Shown here in pieces: positions 17,487 to 26,171 of a stretch of 64,000 nt of DNA. The DNA comes from JAFGHJ01 sp964534175 (GTDB taxonomy: Bacteria > Hydrothermota > UBA3072), in assembly GCA_964534175.1 (NCBI GenBank), contig CAZHNS010000004.1, positions 55,915 through 119,914 on the forward strand, written 5' to 3'. Below the pieces are notes generated by a model. That model had not been told where the DNA came from, made no database searches, and saw only the letters and a program-made list of their open reading frames with translations. A program made the position numbers and the translations under genes. Within the stretch, counting starts at the first letter, position 1, and each line of letters begins with the position of its first letter.

Positions 17487-17496
17487 ATGGGTATAG
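17422..17496 (+). CDS. Possible 24-residue leader ORF coupled to the next gene
   Basis: GGAGGAGGAGG (17405-17415) stands 6 nt before a TTG at 17422. The frame runs 24 codons and stops at TAG 17494-17496, overlapping the ATG (17487) of the following gene by 10 nt. The ribosome site is much stronger than the AGGGGA before the main ATG, so translation of the leader could deliver ribosomes to the main gene. No similarity is recognised and the frame may be fortuitous. Confidence 0.4.
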   Translation: MSSNIIIGYVKSKCFNDTQGKQWV

Positions 17497-17906
17497 ATCT
17501 GCATGCTGAAATTCAGAGTATTAAGGATCTTGAAAAATTAGTCGGGAAAGAAGTCTTGGTAGAAGTTGGTACCGTATTTAAAAAAACTCATTGCGAAGAC
17601 GGAACATTGGTCGAAGACAACCCAGCCACTGTACTCACTTATAAAAGTAAATTACTCGATTTGGGCAAGCATGGGATTTTTCTAGAAAAAAAAGAAGAGG
17701 GTGAAAACCCATGTCTAAAAAAAACAATGATTTTACATGTCGATGAGAGTTATGTCAAAGTGCCAACGCCTAAAGCTAAGACTTATTTGCCGTTCCGCGA
17801 TGCTGAGTGTGTATATGATGAAAAAGTAAAAAATATTACTTACACGGGGATATTATCAATTAAGCATAAGAATAATTTAGTATATAAGAGAGAATCTCTC
17901 TGCTAA
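17487..17906 (+). CDS. Uncharacterised 139-residue protein
   Basis: I do not recognise a family. The protein starts MGIDLHAEIQSIKDLEKLVGKEV and appears to be mostly short beta strands without signal or membrane segments. Its cysteines are scattered (CEDG, PCLKK, ECVY, terminal Cys), with no clear metal site. It is monocistronic: promoter at 17291, terminator at 17919. It converges with a ferritin-like gene. Confidence 0.6.
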   Translation: MGIDLHAEIQSIKDLEKLVGKEVLVEVGTVFKKTHCEDGTLVEDNPATVLTYKSKLLDLGKHGIFLEKKEEGENPCLKKTMILHVDESYVKVPTPKAKTYLPFRDAECVYDEKVKNITYTGILSIKHKNNLVYKRESLC

Positions 17907-17918
17907 CAATATAAATAA

Positions 17919-17952
17919 AATAGGGATTGAGAGAATTTTCCCAATCCCTATT
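17919..17952. terminator. Bidirectional hairpin terminator between convergent genes
   Basis: AATAGGGATTG (17919-17929) pairs perfectly with CAATCCCTATT (17942-17952) around a 12-nt loop. A/T-rich sequence follows on both sides. It separates the 139-aa gene (+) from the ferritin-like gene (-). Confidence 0.75.
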
Positions 17953-17976
17953 ATTGATTTTATTAACCGTCTGTTT

Positions 17977-18465
17977 TTATTTTATCTGCTTTAAATCTTC
18001 TTCTAAAGCCTGAAGGTCTTCTTCGTGTTCAACTTCATCTGCAAGTATAGACTCTACCATATTAGAAGTAATGAAGTCTTTGTCTCCTATGAATTTAAGA
18101 AGTTTTTCGTAAACTTCTATTGCGCACTGCTCTCCTTTTATGTTCTGTTTCAGGATTTTCTTTACCTTGGGGTCAACTGGAGCATCGTATCCGCAGTTTG
18201 TCATTTTGTACCAGTCTTCGGGTTTTAATATTGGAGTACCATCAAGTTGAAGTATTCTTTCTACAAGCATTCCGGCATGTCTGAGCTCATCGTTTGCGTG
18301 TTCAACGAGTTCTGCCTCTACGGCTCCTCTCATGGGGCCAGTAAGTACCTTTGCCCCTACCCAGTATTGATAATAAGCAAGCCACTCGTCAGCGAGTGCT
18401 TTGTTAAGAAGCTCGACAAGCTTTTTTATATTGACTCCTACAATTTCTCTTCCTTTCGTGCCCAT
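17977..18465 (-). CDS. Ferritin-like (Dps-like/DPSL) iron-storage or peroxide-defence protein
   Basis: The 162-residue protein forms a four-helix ferritin fold. Metal ligands appear in LADEWLAYYQYW (Glu), AELVEHANDELRHAGML (ExxxxxExxH-like), GEQCAIEVYEKLL and ADEVEHEEDL. The length and the Cys residues (TNCGYD, GEQCAIE) fit the DPSL thioferritins of archaea and anaerobes, which combine a bacterioferritin-like di-iron site with a Dps-like shell and use H2O2 to oxidise iron. It is likely an oxygen/peroxide defence protein. GGAGG precedes the ATG. Confidence 0.8.
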   Translation of the reverse strand: MGTKGREIVGVNIKKLVELLNKALADEWLAYYQYWVGAKVLTGPMRGAVEAELVEHANDELRHAGMLVERILQLDGTPILKPEDWYKMTNCGYDAPVDPKVKKILKQNIKGEQCAIEVYEKLLKFIGDKDFITSNMVESILADEVEHEEDLQALEEDLKQIK

Positions 18466-18589
18466 CTTTCCTCCTTTTTTGGGATTTGTGTTCCGATTAG
18501 TAAGATGATTAATTAAGGTAATTTGTCAACCCTTCACATAAAAAAACCAAACCATCTGTCCCATTATCCAACAAACCCACTAAAAAAAG

Positions 18590-18617
18590 TTGACATATTT
18601 ATAATCAAGTATATAAT
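18590..18617 (+). promoter_or_regulatory. Promoter of the aminotransferase gene
   Basis: Consensus TTGACA (18590-18595) and TATAAT (18612-18617), 16 bp apart. It covers the upstream part of the open frame, so translation starts downstream at 18661. Confidence 0.75.
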
Positions 18618-18660
18618 TGTACAGGAATTGTTGGAAAAAGGAGAAAACAAAGGATTAATT

Positions 18661-19716
18661 ATGGATATTAAGTTAAATTTAACTAGCCCCGCAGTTTTTA
18701 TTGGGAAACAGGGTAACGGGATTATTAGTTTTGGTTCCGGGCAACCGGATCTGCCTCCTCCCAGTGAGGCTATAGAAGGTATCGACATTAGACACGACCT
18801 AAGATATGGCCTTATTCAGGGCTGCACGGATTTAAGAATGGCGCTGGCGAGCGAATATCCTGCTTCCTCTGCTGAAAATTTCGTAATAACAAATGGGGCT
18901 TCAGAGGCTCTGGATTTGATCTTTAGAACTATGGATAACGGAAAGGTTCTATGCCCTCGACCTTATTATTACTCATATCCGCCGATTCTTAAATATGCCG
19001 GAATGGAACCAGTTTTTACCGATTTAAAACAGGGAAGAATAGACATTGAGGATTTTAGGAAAAAAATAAAGGGATGCAAGGCAGTTTTAATAAACTCCCC
19101 TTCCAATCCTACCGGTAGAATAGAGTCCATCGATACGTTAAAAGAAATAGAAGAAGTTACAAAAGATCTCAATATATATGTTGTTTCTGATGAAGTTTAT
19201 AAAGATATTATTTACGAAAGAGAAAACTATATAATTAGTGGCGGTCATGTAATTACGGTAAACTCTTTTTCTAAAACCTATGCAATGTGTGGCGTCCGTG
19301 TTGGGTACTTGTGGAGCCCGGACCAGGAATTCGTAAATAAAGTGATAGAGATGAAGACTCATACTTCTATGAATACCAATCTCGTCGGCCAGGATATGGC
19401 ATTAAGAGCGATGAAAAGCCCTAAGTCGTATGTAAAACAGCAACTTGAAATATGGAGAAAGAGAAGAGATATAATATACGAGGGTTTAAAGGACATCGGC
19501 CTCGATTTGTGGAAACCGGAAGGCGCTTTTTATGTGCTGCCGAAAGTCTCAAAACCTGAAGAATTTGTCAGAAAGCTTTACGCTGACTATAAGGTAATAG
19601 TATATTTAGGCAGCTGGTTTGGTGCTCCTACACGAGTCCGTCTGAGCTATGCTCTGGATGAGGAAGCAATAAAAGAGGGATTGAACAGAATAAAAGACTG
19701 CCTGAGTGAAATTTGA
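18661..19716 (+). CDS. Class I/II PLP-dependent aminotransferase
   Basis: The 351-residue enzyme is a fold-type I aminotransferase (AspC/HisC superfamily). ISFGSGQPDLP starts the substrate loop, NSPSNPTGR is the PLP/substrate contact, VVSDEVYKDI holds the PLP-binding Asp and Tyr, SFSKTYAMCGVRVGY has the Schiff-base Lys, and RVRLSYAL has the carboxylate-binding Arg. Substrate is not clear. The start at ATG 18661 follows AAAGGA and lies downstream of the promoter, although the frame is open from 18523. The P-type ATPase gene overlaps its end by 11 bp. Confidence 0.88.
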   Translation: MDIKLNLTSPAVFIGKQGNGIISFGSGQPDLPPPSEAIEGIDIRHDLRYGLIQGCTDLRMALASEYPASSAENFVITNGASEALDLIFRTMDNGKVLCPRPYYYSYPPILKYAGMEPVFTDLKQGRIDIEDFRKKIKGCKAVLINSPSNPTGRIESIDTLKEIEEVTKDLNIYVVSDEVYKDIIYERENYIISGGHVITVNSFSKTYAMCGVRVGYLWSPDQEFVNKVIEMKTHTSMNTNLVGQDMALRAMKSPKSYVKQQLEIWRKRRDIIYEGLKDIGLDLWKPEGAFYVLPKVSKPEEFVRKLYADYKVIVYLGSWFGAPTRVRLSYALDEEAIKEGLNRIKDCLSEI

Positions 19717-22525
19717 TTCTCTATTCAAAAAAATTTCAATGAAGGAAGACAATAATTATTATCAGTTAACTGCTAAAGAACTCATGGAAGAGTTGGGAAC
19801 CAGTAAGGATGGTCTCCCGCGAGATAAGGCAAAAGAGCGTTTAAAGAAGTACGGAAAAAACGAACTTGAAGGTAGGGGTGGAGTTCCTAAATGGGTGCTT
19901 TTCCTTTCTCAGCTCAGGGATGTGATGGTTATCCTTTTGATAGTTGCTGGTGCAATTTCTTTTTTTATTGGCAACTATCGCGATGGCACCGTGATGTTTG
20001 TTATAGTAATAATAAATGCTATAATAGGTTTTGTTCAGGAGTATAAAGCCGGTAAGATACTCGACAAATTAAAAGACCTGATAAAATCTCCTGCTTCTGT
20101 AATGATAGACGGAAAGTTAAGCCAGATACCACAGGATGAGCTTGTACCCGGAGATATAATAAAAGTCGAAACCGGAGACAAGATTCCTGCGGATATCAGA
20201 GTCATCGAGTCGTTCAATCTTGAGACAAATGATTTTTCACTTACAGGAGAGTCCATGCCTCAGGAGAAGCACAGCAACGCTATAAAAAAGAAATCCATTC
20301 TTGCGGATAGAGATAATATGGCATATCTGGGAACTACCGTAGCATCCGGAAATGCGCTTGGTGTAGTTGTTAGAACGGGAATGAATACAGAGATGGGTAA
20401 AATTGCGAGTATGGCAGAGGAAACCGGAAAGGCAGAGTCTCCGCTGGAAACAGAATTAAAAGTGCTCGGCTACCGTTTAACCACAATTGTGCTTGTGCTC
20501 AGTTTGGTTCTTTTCTTTGTATCACAACTTCAGGGATTTAGTTTTATTACGAGTATGATGTATGCTTTGGGAGTTGCGGTTGCGGCGGTACCACAGGCGT
20601 TGCCCGCTCAGGTAACAGTGGCGCTTTCTACCGCGAGTAATAGGTTGGCCAGTAAAAAAGCTGTTGTGAAGAACCTTTCCTCGGTCGAAACACTTGGCTC
20701 GACCACGGTGATCGCAACTGACAAAACCGGAACTCTAACCAAGAATGAGATGACGGTAACGACTGTTTGGTTTAATGGAAAAGAGCACGAAGTTACTGGT
20801 GTCGGTTATAAACCTGAAGGCAAGATTTTGGGAAAAGGTGGAGAACCGCTTACTCAGGAAGAGATCGATGAGATGGAGATTATGTTAGACGCGGCAACGA
20901 TGGCTTCCAACGCGGAAATACATGAGCCCGACGAAAACCATAGTTCATGGTATCCTATAGGCGATCCGACGGAAGCTGCTCTTATAACTCTTTCGACAAA
21001 ATTAGGGACACGGTCTCCTAAGGAAGATGAGGAAAATCCTGAGTTACACGAATTTTCTTTTGATTCGGAGAGAAAAAGAATGAGTTCTGTAAGACAGTTT
21101 GAAGATAAGCAGGTTCTTACTATGAAAGGGGGAACTGACAGTGTTCTTTCGATAAGTAAGTATATATATAGAAATGGAAAAGCAGAACGAATAACCGAGG
21201 CAGATAAAGACAAAATAAGGAAATTGAATGAGAAGTTTTCTAAACGTGCTTTAAGAGTTATTTCAATAGCTTACAGACCGCTGGAATCTGACGGTAGAGA
21301 TTATGTGTTGGAGGAAATCGAAAAGGACGTTATTTTTCTGGGACTTGTGGGTATGATAGATCCTCCCAAAGAGGGTGTAAAGGAAGCAATCAGGGATTGC
21401 CACAGAGCGAGAATAAGAACATTTATCGTGACCGGAGATCATGCTATAACCGCGAGCGCGGTAGGTAAAGAGATAGAACTTTCCGGAGAAAAAGACCCTC
21501 TTGTGGTAACCGGAGCAGAACTTGAAGATATGGAAGATAAAGAACTCTCGGAAATTTTAAAGGATAATAAATCTATTATTTTTTCAAGAGTAGATCCAAA
21601 GGATAAGCTGAGAGTTGTGAATATCCTGGAAGAAGAGAAGCAGATCGTAGCTGTAACCGGGGATGGAGTAAACGACGCTCCAGCCTTAAAAAGAGCGCAT
21701 ATAGGAGTAGCTATGGGGAAAACCGGCACTGATGTTGCAAAAGAAGCATCACAACTCGTACTCCTCGATGATAGCTTTCCCACACTCGTATCTGCGGTGA
21801 GAGAAGGAAGAACAATATATAATAACCTTCGTAAAACTGTTCTTGCTTCGATGACAACCAATGGAGCAGAACTTACTATTGTTCTTCTTGGACTTGCCGC
21901 TGTAGCGCTTAAAAACTGGGCTATTCCCATTCTTGCCATACAAATATTGGCAATAGACCTTCTGGCTGAAATAATGCCCCTCACTTTTCTGACCTATGAT
22001 CCTCCACCTGAGGGCATAATGAATTCTTATCCTCGGAGCCAGGAGGAACACATAATTAATAGATTCACGGCTGCAGAGGTGGGTATACTCGGAGTCTTAA
22101 TAGGAGCTCTGGCTTTCTCAAATTTTGCTCTATTTATGCTCAGGAATGGTATAATCCTGAATGTAGGTTCGGAAAATACAATTCTTTACGCAAAAGCTAC
22201 CACACTCAGTTACCTGACCATTGCCTACTGCCAGTTTACGAATGTTCTCTCCCGGAGATTCGAACAGGATTCAATATTCAGCAAGAATTTTTGGACCAAC
22301 AAAATACTGCTCTGGTCTATTGTCGGCTCGATAGTTCTAGTCTTTTTGGGCGTATACGGACCGACTATTCATGAATTTCTCGCGTTTGCCGCTATTTCAC
22401 TTTTAGACTGGATTTATGTTCTTGGGGCAGCTATTGTATATCTGGGAGTGTTCGAGCTTATAAAGCTGTTGAAGAGGAGAAACATTTTGTCTTCAGCCAG
22501 TCCTGTAAAAGGACCAGGAGACTGA
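19706..22525 (+). CDS. P-type cation-transporting ATPase (P2-like)
   Basis: This 939-residue pump couples ATP to cation transport. The N-terminal cation-ATPase domain (residues 15-75) precedes TM helices. LTGESMPQEK is the actuator motif, DKTGTLT (Asp about 339) the phosphorylation site, KGGTDSVL lies in the nucleotide domain, and GDGVNDAPAL is the hinge. A C-terminal group of TM helices follows. It resembles Ca2+/Na+/H+-type (P2/P3) pumps. The TM4 ion site reads VPQALPAQ rather than the canonical PEGLP, so ion choice is unclear. The start is GTG 19706 or ATG 19739; neither has a good ribosome site, and translation is probably coupled to the aminotransferase (11-bp overlap). Confidence 0.88.
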   Translation: MKFDSLFKKISMKEDNNYYQLTAKELMEELGTSKDGLPRDKAKERLKKYGKNELEGRGGVPKWVLFLSQLRDVMVILLIVAGAISFFIGNYRDGTVMFVIVIINAIIGFVQEYKAGKILDKLKDLIKSPASVMIDGKLSQIPQDELVPGDIIKVETGDKIPADIRVIESFNLETNDFSLTGESMPQEKHSNAIKKKSILADRDNMAYLGTTVASGNALGVVVRTGMNTEMGKIASMAEETGKAESPLETELKVLGYRLTTIVLVLSLVLFFVSQLQGFSFITSMMYALGVAVAAVPQALPAQVTVALSTASNRLASKKAVVKNLSSVETLGSTTVIATDKTGTLTKNEMTVTTVWFNGKEHEVTGVGYKPEGKILGKGGEPLTQEEIDEMEIMLDAATMASNAEIHEPDENHSSWYPIGDPTEAALITLSTKLGTRSPKEDEENPELHEFSFDSERKRMSSVRQFEDKQVLTMKGGTDSVLSISKYIYRNGKAERITEADKDKIRKLNEKFSKRALRVISIAYRPLESDGRDYVLEEIEKDVIFLGLVGMIDPPKEGVKEAIRDCHRARIRTFIVTGDHAITASAVGKEIELSGEKDPLVVTGAELEDMEDKELSEILKDNKSIIFSRVDPKDKLRVVNILEEEKQIVAVTGDGVNDAPALKRAHIGVAMGKTGTDVAKEASQLVLLDDSFPTLVSAVREGRTIYNNLRKTVLASMTTNGAELTIVLLGLAAVALKNWAIPILAIQILAIDLLAEIMPLTFLTYDPPPEGIMNSYPRSQEEHIINRFTAAEVGILGVLIGALAFSNFALFMLRNGIILNVGSENTILYAKATTLSYLTIAYCQFTNVLSRRFEQDSIFSKNFWTNKILLWSIVGSIVLVFLGVYGPTIHEFLAFAAISLLDWIYVLGAAIVYLGVFELIKLLKRRNILSSASPVKGPGD

Positions 22526-22584
22526 TACTTGAAATCAAAACTCATATTATTGTATAACTTAAAGACAGATAAATTTTAGATAAA

Positions 22585-23574
22585 ATGAAAAAAGTATCTT
22601 GGGGAATATTAAGTACAGCAAAAATTGGTGTAGAAAAAGTAATCCCCGCAATGCAAAAGGGGAAATATTCTAAAATTACCGCTATTGCTTCTCGTAATAT
22701 TGGTAAGGCAAAAGAAGCTGCACAACAACTTGGAATCCCTAAAGCTTATGGCTCGTACGAAAAATTGCTCGAAGATCCCGAAATTGAAGCTGTTTACATA
22801 CCACTTCCCAATCATCTCCATGTAGAATGGACGATTAAATCATTAGAAAAGGATAAGCACGTTTTATGCGAAAAACCAATTGGAATGAATTTTAAAGAGG
22901 CCGAACATTTGAAGCAGGAAATGAAAAAATTTCCTGCTTTAAAGGTAATGGAAGCATTTATGTATCGGTTCCATCCCCAATGGCAGAGGGTGAAAAAGTT
23001 GGTAGAAGAAGGAAAGATTGGTGAGTTAAAAAACATACATTCAATCTTTTCATATTATAATGACGACCCAGCAGATATTCGTAATCAGCCTGAAATCGGA
23101 GGAGGAGGTTTATTAGATATAGGTTGTTATTGTGTATCTTTATCGCGCTTTTTATTCGACAACGAACCTGTTCGTGTTTGCGGAGCGATTGAATACGATC
23201 CCAAAATGGAAATAGATCGTCTGGTATCTGCTGTATTAGAATTTGAAAGCGGGACTTCTACATTTACATGTTCGACTCAATTGATACCACATAGACGTGT
23301 GGATATATTAGGTTCTAATGGTAAAATAGAAATGCCGATGCCATTTGTCCCCTCACCTGAAAGTAAAAGCAAAATAATTCACCAGGTTGGGTCTCAAACT
23401 AAAGAATTTGTTTTTGAAAAGTGCAATCAATATACAATCCAGGGCGATTTATTTTCCAAAGCAATACTGAACAATTTACCCGTACCAACTCCTATTGAAG
23501 ACGGAGTTGCCAATATGAAAGTTATAGACAAAATTATCGAAAGCTATAAAAGAGGAACCTGGGTTAAGATATAG
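22585..23574 (+). CDS. Gfo/Idh/MocA-family NAD(P)-dependent oxidoreductase
   Basis: The 329-residue protein has an N-terminal Rossmann domain (WGILSTAKIG, ASRNIGKAKEAA) and the family's EKP motif in LCEKPIG, with a catalytic-domain helix carrying MEAFMYRFHPQW and GGGLLDIGCYC. Such enzymes oxidise or reduce sugars, dihydrodiols or inositols. The closest named group by motif layout would be the dehydrogenases of trans-dihydrodiol/D-xylose type, but the substrate is not determined. It is a single gene after the ATPase, 59 bp downstream. Confidence 0.87.
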   Translation: MKKVSWGILSTAKIGVEKVIPAMQKGKYSKITAIASRNIGKAKEAAQQLGIPKAYGSYEKLLEDPEIEAVYIPLPNHLHVEWTIKSLEKDKHVLCEKPIGMNFKEAEHLKQEMKKFPALKVMEAFMYRFHPQWQRVKKLVEEGKIGELKNIHSIFSYYNDDPADIRNQPEIGGGGLLDIGCYCVSLSRFLFDNEPVRVCGAIEYDPKMEIDRLVSAVLEFESGTSTFTCSTQLIPHRRVDILGSNGKIEMPMPFVPSPESKSKIIHQVGSQTKEFVFEKCNQYTIQGDLFSKAILNNLPVPTPIEDGVANMKVIDKIIESYKRGTWVKI

Positions 23575-23719
23575 AAATTACTAATACTCCTTTTTGTTTT
23601 CAGTATCCCCTGAAGAAAAAGCATTGTAAGCACAGACAATAGCAACCGTATATCTCTAACAAAAACCCTTAAATTGGACGTATTTTTACTTTCAATCTTT
23701 CGATAAAATAAAAAACCCC

Positions 23720-23747
23720 TTGACAAAATCATAAACTTGTTTATAAT
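23720..23747 (+). promoter_or_regulatory. Promoter of the paired membrane protein / regulator operon
   Basis: TTGACA (23720-23725) and TATAAT (23742-23747), 16 bp apart; an AGGAGTG ribosome site precedes the ATG at 23783. Confidence 0.75.
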
Positions 23748-23782
23748 ATAAACTAAACTATAAAATAAACAGGAGTGTAAAC

Positions 23783-24460
23783 ATGAGTGGAAATATTAAA
23801 GAAATAAAAGATGCTGTAAGGAATATAAGGGCGTCCTGGTGGGAAGATGGGTTGATTGAGGTAATGAGCGGATGTATTTTTGTGTTTATGGCGGCGTTTT
23901 TTTGTATGATAGAGTTCTTGCCTGATACAAACTTAAAAGAAGGATTAGAAATCGGATTTTACGCGGTGTTAATAATTTTTGCGATAAGCTCTGCATGGAT
24001 TAAGAGGCATTTTAAGAAAAAGTATATTTGGCCTAAGACGGGATATGCCCAGCCGCAAATGAATAAAAAATCCAAAGTCGTTCTTTCCCTTGTGTTTGTC
24101 TTAATAATAGTAAATATGGTGCTGATTTCCTTGTGGCAGATATATCAAAGTAATGCTTCTAACGTCAAACTGCCTGGCTTTTTAATAATGCTTAATTCTT
24201 ACAGACAAGGTTTTTTTATCGGTTCTTTTGTATTTCTCGCCTATTTTGCGGTATATCTTTCGATAAAGAAAAAAAGATTTTTAATCGCGGGTATTCTCGG
24301 ATTTTGCTCCGGAATAATTGCCCCGTCAATTCTAACAATTTTCAATCTAAACCGCGACCGACTAGTGGCTGCAATAATATTGGGAGTAATTGGTGTATAT
24401 TCTTTATCTACCGGCATACCCAGGCTTTCGCAATTCAGGAAAGCAGGTGAGGAGGGATAA
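23783..24460 (+). CDS. Multipass membrane protein with WWEDG motif, paralogue 1
   Basis: This 225-residue protein has about six hydrophobic segments. The N-terminus IRASWWEDGLIEVMSGCIFVFMA aligns with RSWYEDGMFEIGVGVLFLFIA of the next gene, so the two arose by duplication, and both have K-x-x-W-x-K-x-G-Y after the second helix pair (YIWPKTGYA / FVWRKVGYS). No family name can be given. It is the first gene of a three-gene operon with a helix-turn-helix regulator, joined to its paralogue by a 1-bp overlap (TAATG). Confidence 0.65.
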   Translation: MSGNIKEIKDAVRNIRASWWEDGLIEVMSGCIFVFMAAFFCMIEFLPDTNLKEGLEIGFYAVLIIFAISSAWIKRHFKKKYIWPKTGYAQPQMNKKSKVVLSLVFVLIIVNMVLISLWQIYQSNASNVKLPGFLIMLNSYRQGFFIGSFVFLAYFAVYLSIKKKRFLIAGILGFCSGIIAPSILTIFNLNRDRLVAAIILGVIGVYSLSTGIPRLSQFRKAGEEG

Positions 24461-25086
24461 TGGATAGTCCTAACGAGGAAAAAGCAGTAAATACAGGAAT
24501 TCTGAAAAATGAGGTTTGTCGTTCATGGTATGAAGACGGAATGTTCGAGATTGGTGTGGGGGTGTTGTTTTTGTTTATAGCTCTGGGATTGTATCTTGGT
24601 TCTAGGTTTGGTTTACCTGCCCATTTTAACCTTATTGTTAAACTCCTATGGTCTGCCGCGTATATAGGTCTCGGTTTTGGTACTTTTTGGCTGGTCCGTA
24701 AACTTAAAGAAAAATTTGTGTGGAGGAAAGTTGGATATTCTGTTATCAAGGATTATTATCCTAAATCAGTGTGGGTTGTCTTAAGCTTAATTTTCTTATT
24801 TGTAGTTTTTGCTATGTTTAGCATTCGTTTTCTTTCTAATGAAATCACAATATTTTTGTTCGGATTGGTTATAACTTTCGCCTTTGTAGCTGAATATATT
24901 CAAGCTGGGAAGATAAAAAGATTCTTGTTTTTTTCTTTCTTGTCTATTTTAATTGCCGGAGTGAGTTCTCTTCTGGGTATTACCTGGAGAGATAGCATAT
25001 TTTTGATGGTATATGTATTGGGCTGCGCTCTTTTAATTTCCGGTGTTATAGTCTATATGAATTTTAGAAGGAAATTAACCGAATGA
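24460..25086 (+). CDS. Multipass membrane protein with WYEDG motif, paralogue 2
   Basis: This 208-residue paralogue of the preceding gene has five to six TM segments. The shared pattern is W-[WY]-E-D-G-[LM]-[FI]-E at residue 20 and a basic-aromatic loop before W-x-K/R-x-G-Y. The function is unknown. It overlaps the regulator gene by 4 bp, so all three are made together; the two membrane proteins may form a heteromeric complex (inference). Confidence 0.65.
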   Translation: MDSPNEEKAVNTGILKNEVCRSWYEDGMFEIGVGVLFLFIALGLYLGSRFGLPAHFNLIVKLLWSAAYIGLGFGTFWLVRKLKEKFVWRKVGYSVIKDYYPKSVWVVLSLIFLFVVFAMFSIRFLSNEITIFLFGLVITFAFVAEYIQAGKIKRFLFFSFLSILIAGVSSLLGITWRDSIFLMVYVLGCALLISGVIVYMNFRRKLTE

Positions 25087-25406
25087 AAGACAAAAAAATA
25101 ATTAAAGACATTATGGCTCTGGAGAAGTTGATCCATGAGCCGAGTCGTCTTGCGATACTTACAATTCTTTCTGGGGTAAAAGAAGCGGATTTTACGTTTT
25201 TGCTTCGTATGAGTGGGCTTACACGAGGGAACTTGTCCGTACACTTATCAAAACTTGAAGAAGCAGGATATGTAAATGTTAATAAAAGGTTTATTAACAA
25301 AGTTCCGAATACGGTTTATAATCTTACTAAAGAGGGACGAAAAGCCTTTAACGATTATCTGAAGAATATGGAAACAATAATAAAAGGGAAAAAGAAGGAG
25401 ACATGA
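25083..25406 (+). CDS. Winged-helix transcriptional regulator (ArsR/MarR-like)
   Basis: The 107-residue protein has LIHEPSRLAILTILSGV (helix 1-2), FTFLLRMSGLTRGNLSVHLSKLEEAGYV (helix-turn-helix) and a wing with NTVYNLTKEGRKAF. This fits the stand-alone winged-helix family (PF13601-like) that often accompanies membrane proteins with unknown function. It has no metal-binding Cys motif. It likely controls its own operon or the neighbouring promoter at 25463. Confidence 0.8.
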   Translation: MKDKKIIKDIMALEKLIHEPSRLAILTILSGVKEADFTFLLRMSGLTRGNLSVHLSKLEEAGYVNVNKRFINKVPNTVYNLTKEGRKAFNDYLKNMETIIKGKKKET

Positions 25407-25434
25407 ATAGTAAAATTCGAAACGGTAAGCTAAC

Positions 25435-25454
25435 AGCGGTTAGCCGTAAGCGGT
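25435..25454. repeat. Intergenic 20-bp repeat, copy 2
   Basis: AGCGGTTAGCCGTAAGCGGT, identical to the minus strand at 13050-13069. GCTAAC just to the left (25429-25434) pairs with GTTAGC (25439-25444), giving a small palindrome. It lies 8 bp before the -35 box of the next promoter. Confidence 0.6.
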
Positions 25455-25462
25455 GTTCTTAC

Positions 25463-25490
25463 TTGACATAAATTTGAATATTTTTATTAT
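25463..25490 (+). promoter_or_regulatory. Promoter of the Yip1/efflux operon
   Basis: TTGACA (25463-25468) and TATTAT (25485-25490) are 16 bp apart; an AAAGGAGGG ribosome site precedes ATG 25521. Confidence 0.6.
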
Positions 25491-25520
25491 AAATGAGTAT
25501 TATTTTTAAAAGGAGGGTAT

Positions 25521-26171
25521 ATGGGTAATCTTATAAATATAATAGTAGAACCGGTAAAGACTTTCCAGCACATTAAAGAAAAAGACGATTGGTGGATTCC
25601 CTTTATTTTGCTCGTGGTTGTGACCTGGATATTTCTCTGGATTAGTGGTCCTGCAATGGCGCGTCTTACGGCGCAAATGATGGCTGAAATGGGGGCAGAT
25701 AGAGAAATACCAAAGTTTGTAGAATATATAAAGTATTTAGGTGCTCCGATTGGTACCTTGACAATGTGGTTGCTTATGTCAGTTCTTATTTGGTTTCTTG
25801 CTAATTCTTTCGGAGGAGACTGGGATTTTACTAAAGCGCTCGACCTGTATGCTTATTCTTCTGTTGTACAGGTTTTAAGGAGTATACTGACTACTGTAAT
25901 CCTTTTGATTCGAGGTATTCCCAATATAATGACTTTTCAAGATTTAAATGTTGCCACCGGTCTTAATTTATTATTCAGCCCTGAGAATCCAAGGCTTTAT
26001 GCTCTTGTTTCGGGGATAGAAGTCTTTACTATATGGCAGTTTATATTAATAGCTTATGGTATTTCGGAAATTACCGGAATATCAAAGAAGAAAGCAGCCT
26101 GGGTTAGCGTAATAGTCTATATCATAACACTCGGATTTGGTGTAATCTTTGCAAGAAAGGGGATGATGTGA
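25521..26171 (+). CDS. Yip1-domain membrane protein
   Basis: The 216-residue protein starts with NIIVEPVKTFQHIKEKDDWWIPFILLVVV, the usual opening of bacterial Yip1-family proteins (P.k.f..i...p.w..p...). Four to five TM helices follow. The biochemical role of bacterial Yip1 proteins is not known; they often accompany efflux or export genes. It leads the TolC-MacA-MacB operon and its stop codon overlaps the GTG start of the TolC gene. Confidence 0.78.
   Translation: MGNLINIIVEPVKTFQHIKEKDDWWIPFILLVVVTWIFLWISGPAMARLTAQMMAEMGADREIPKFVEYIKYLGAPIGTLTMWLLMSVLIWFLANSFGGDWDFTKALDLYAYSSVVQVLRSILTTVILLIRGIPNIMTFQDLNVATGLNLLFSPENPRLYALVSGIEVFTIWQFILIAYGISEITGISKKKAAWVSVIVYIITLGFGVIFARKGMM

Noticed and set aside
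21439..21984. 181-codon minus-strand frame inside the P-type ATPase gene
   Set aside because: Antisense shadow of a strongly conserved region (GDGVNDAPAL); no ribosome site or family match.
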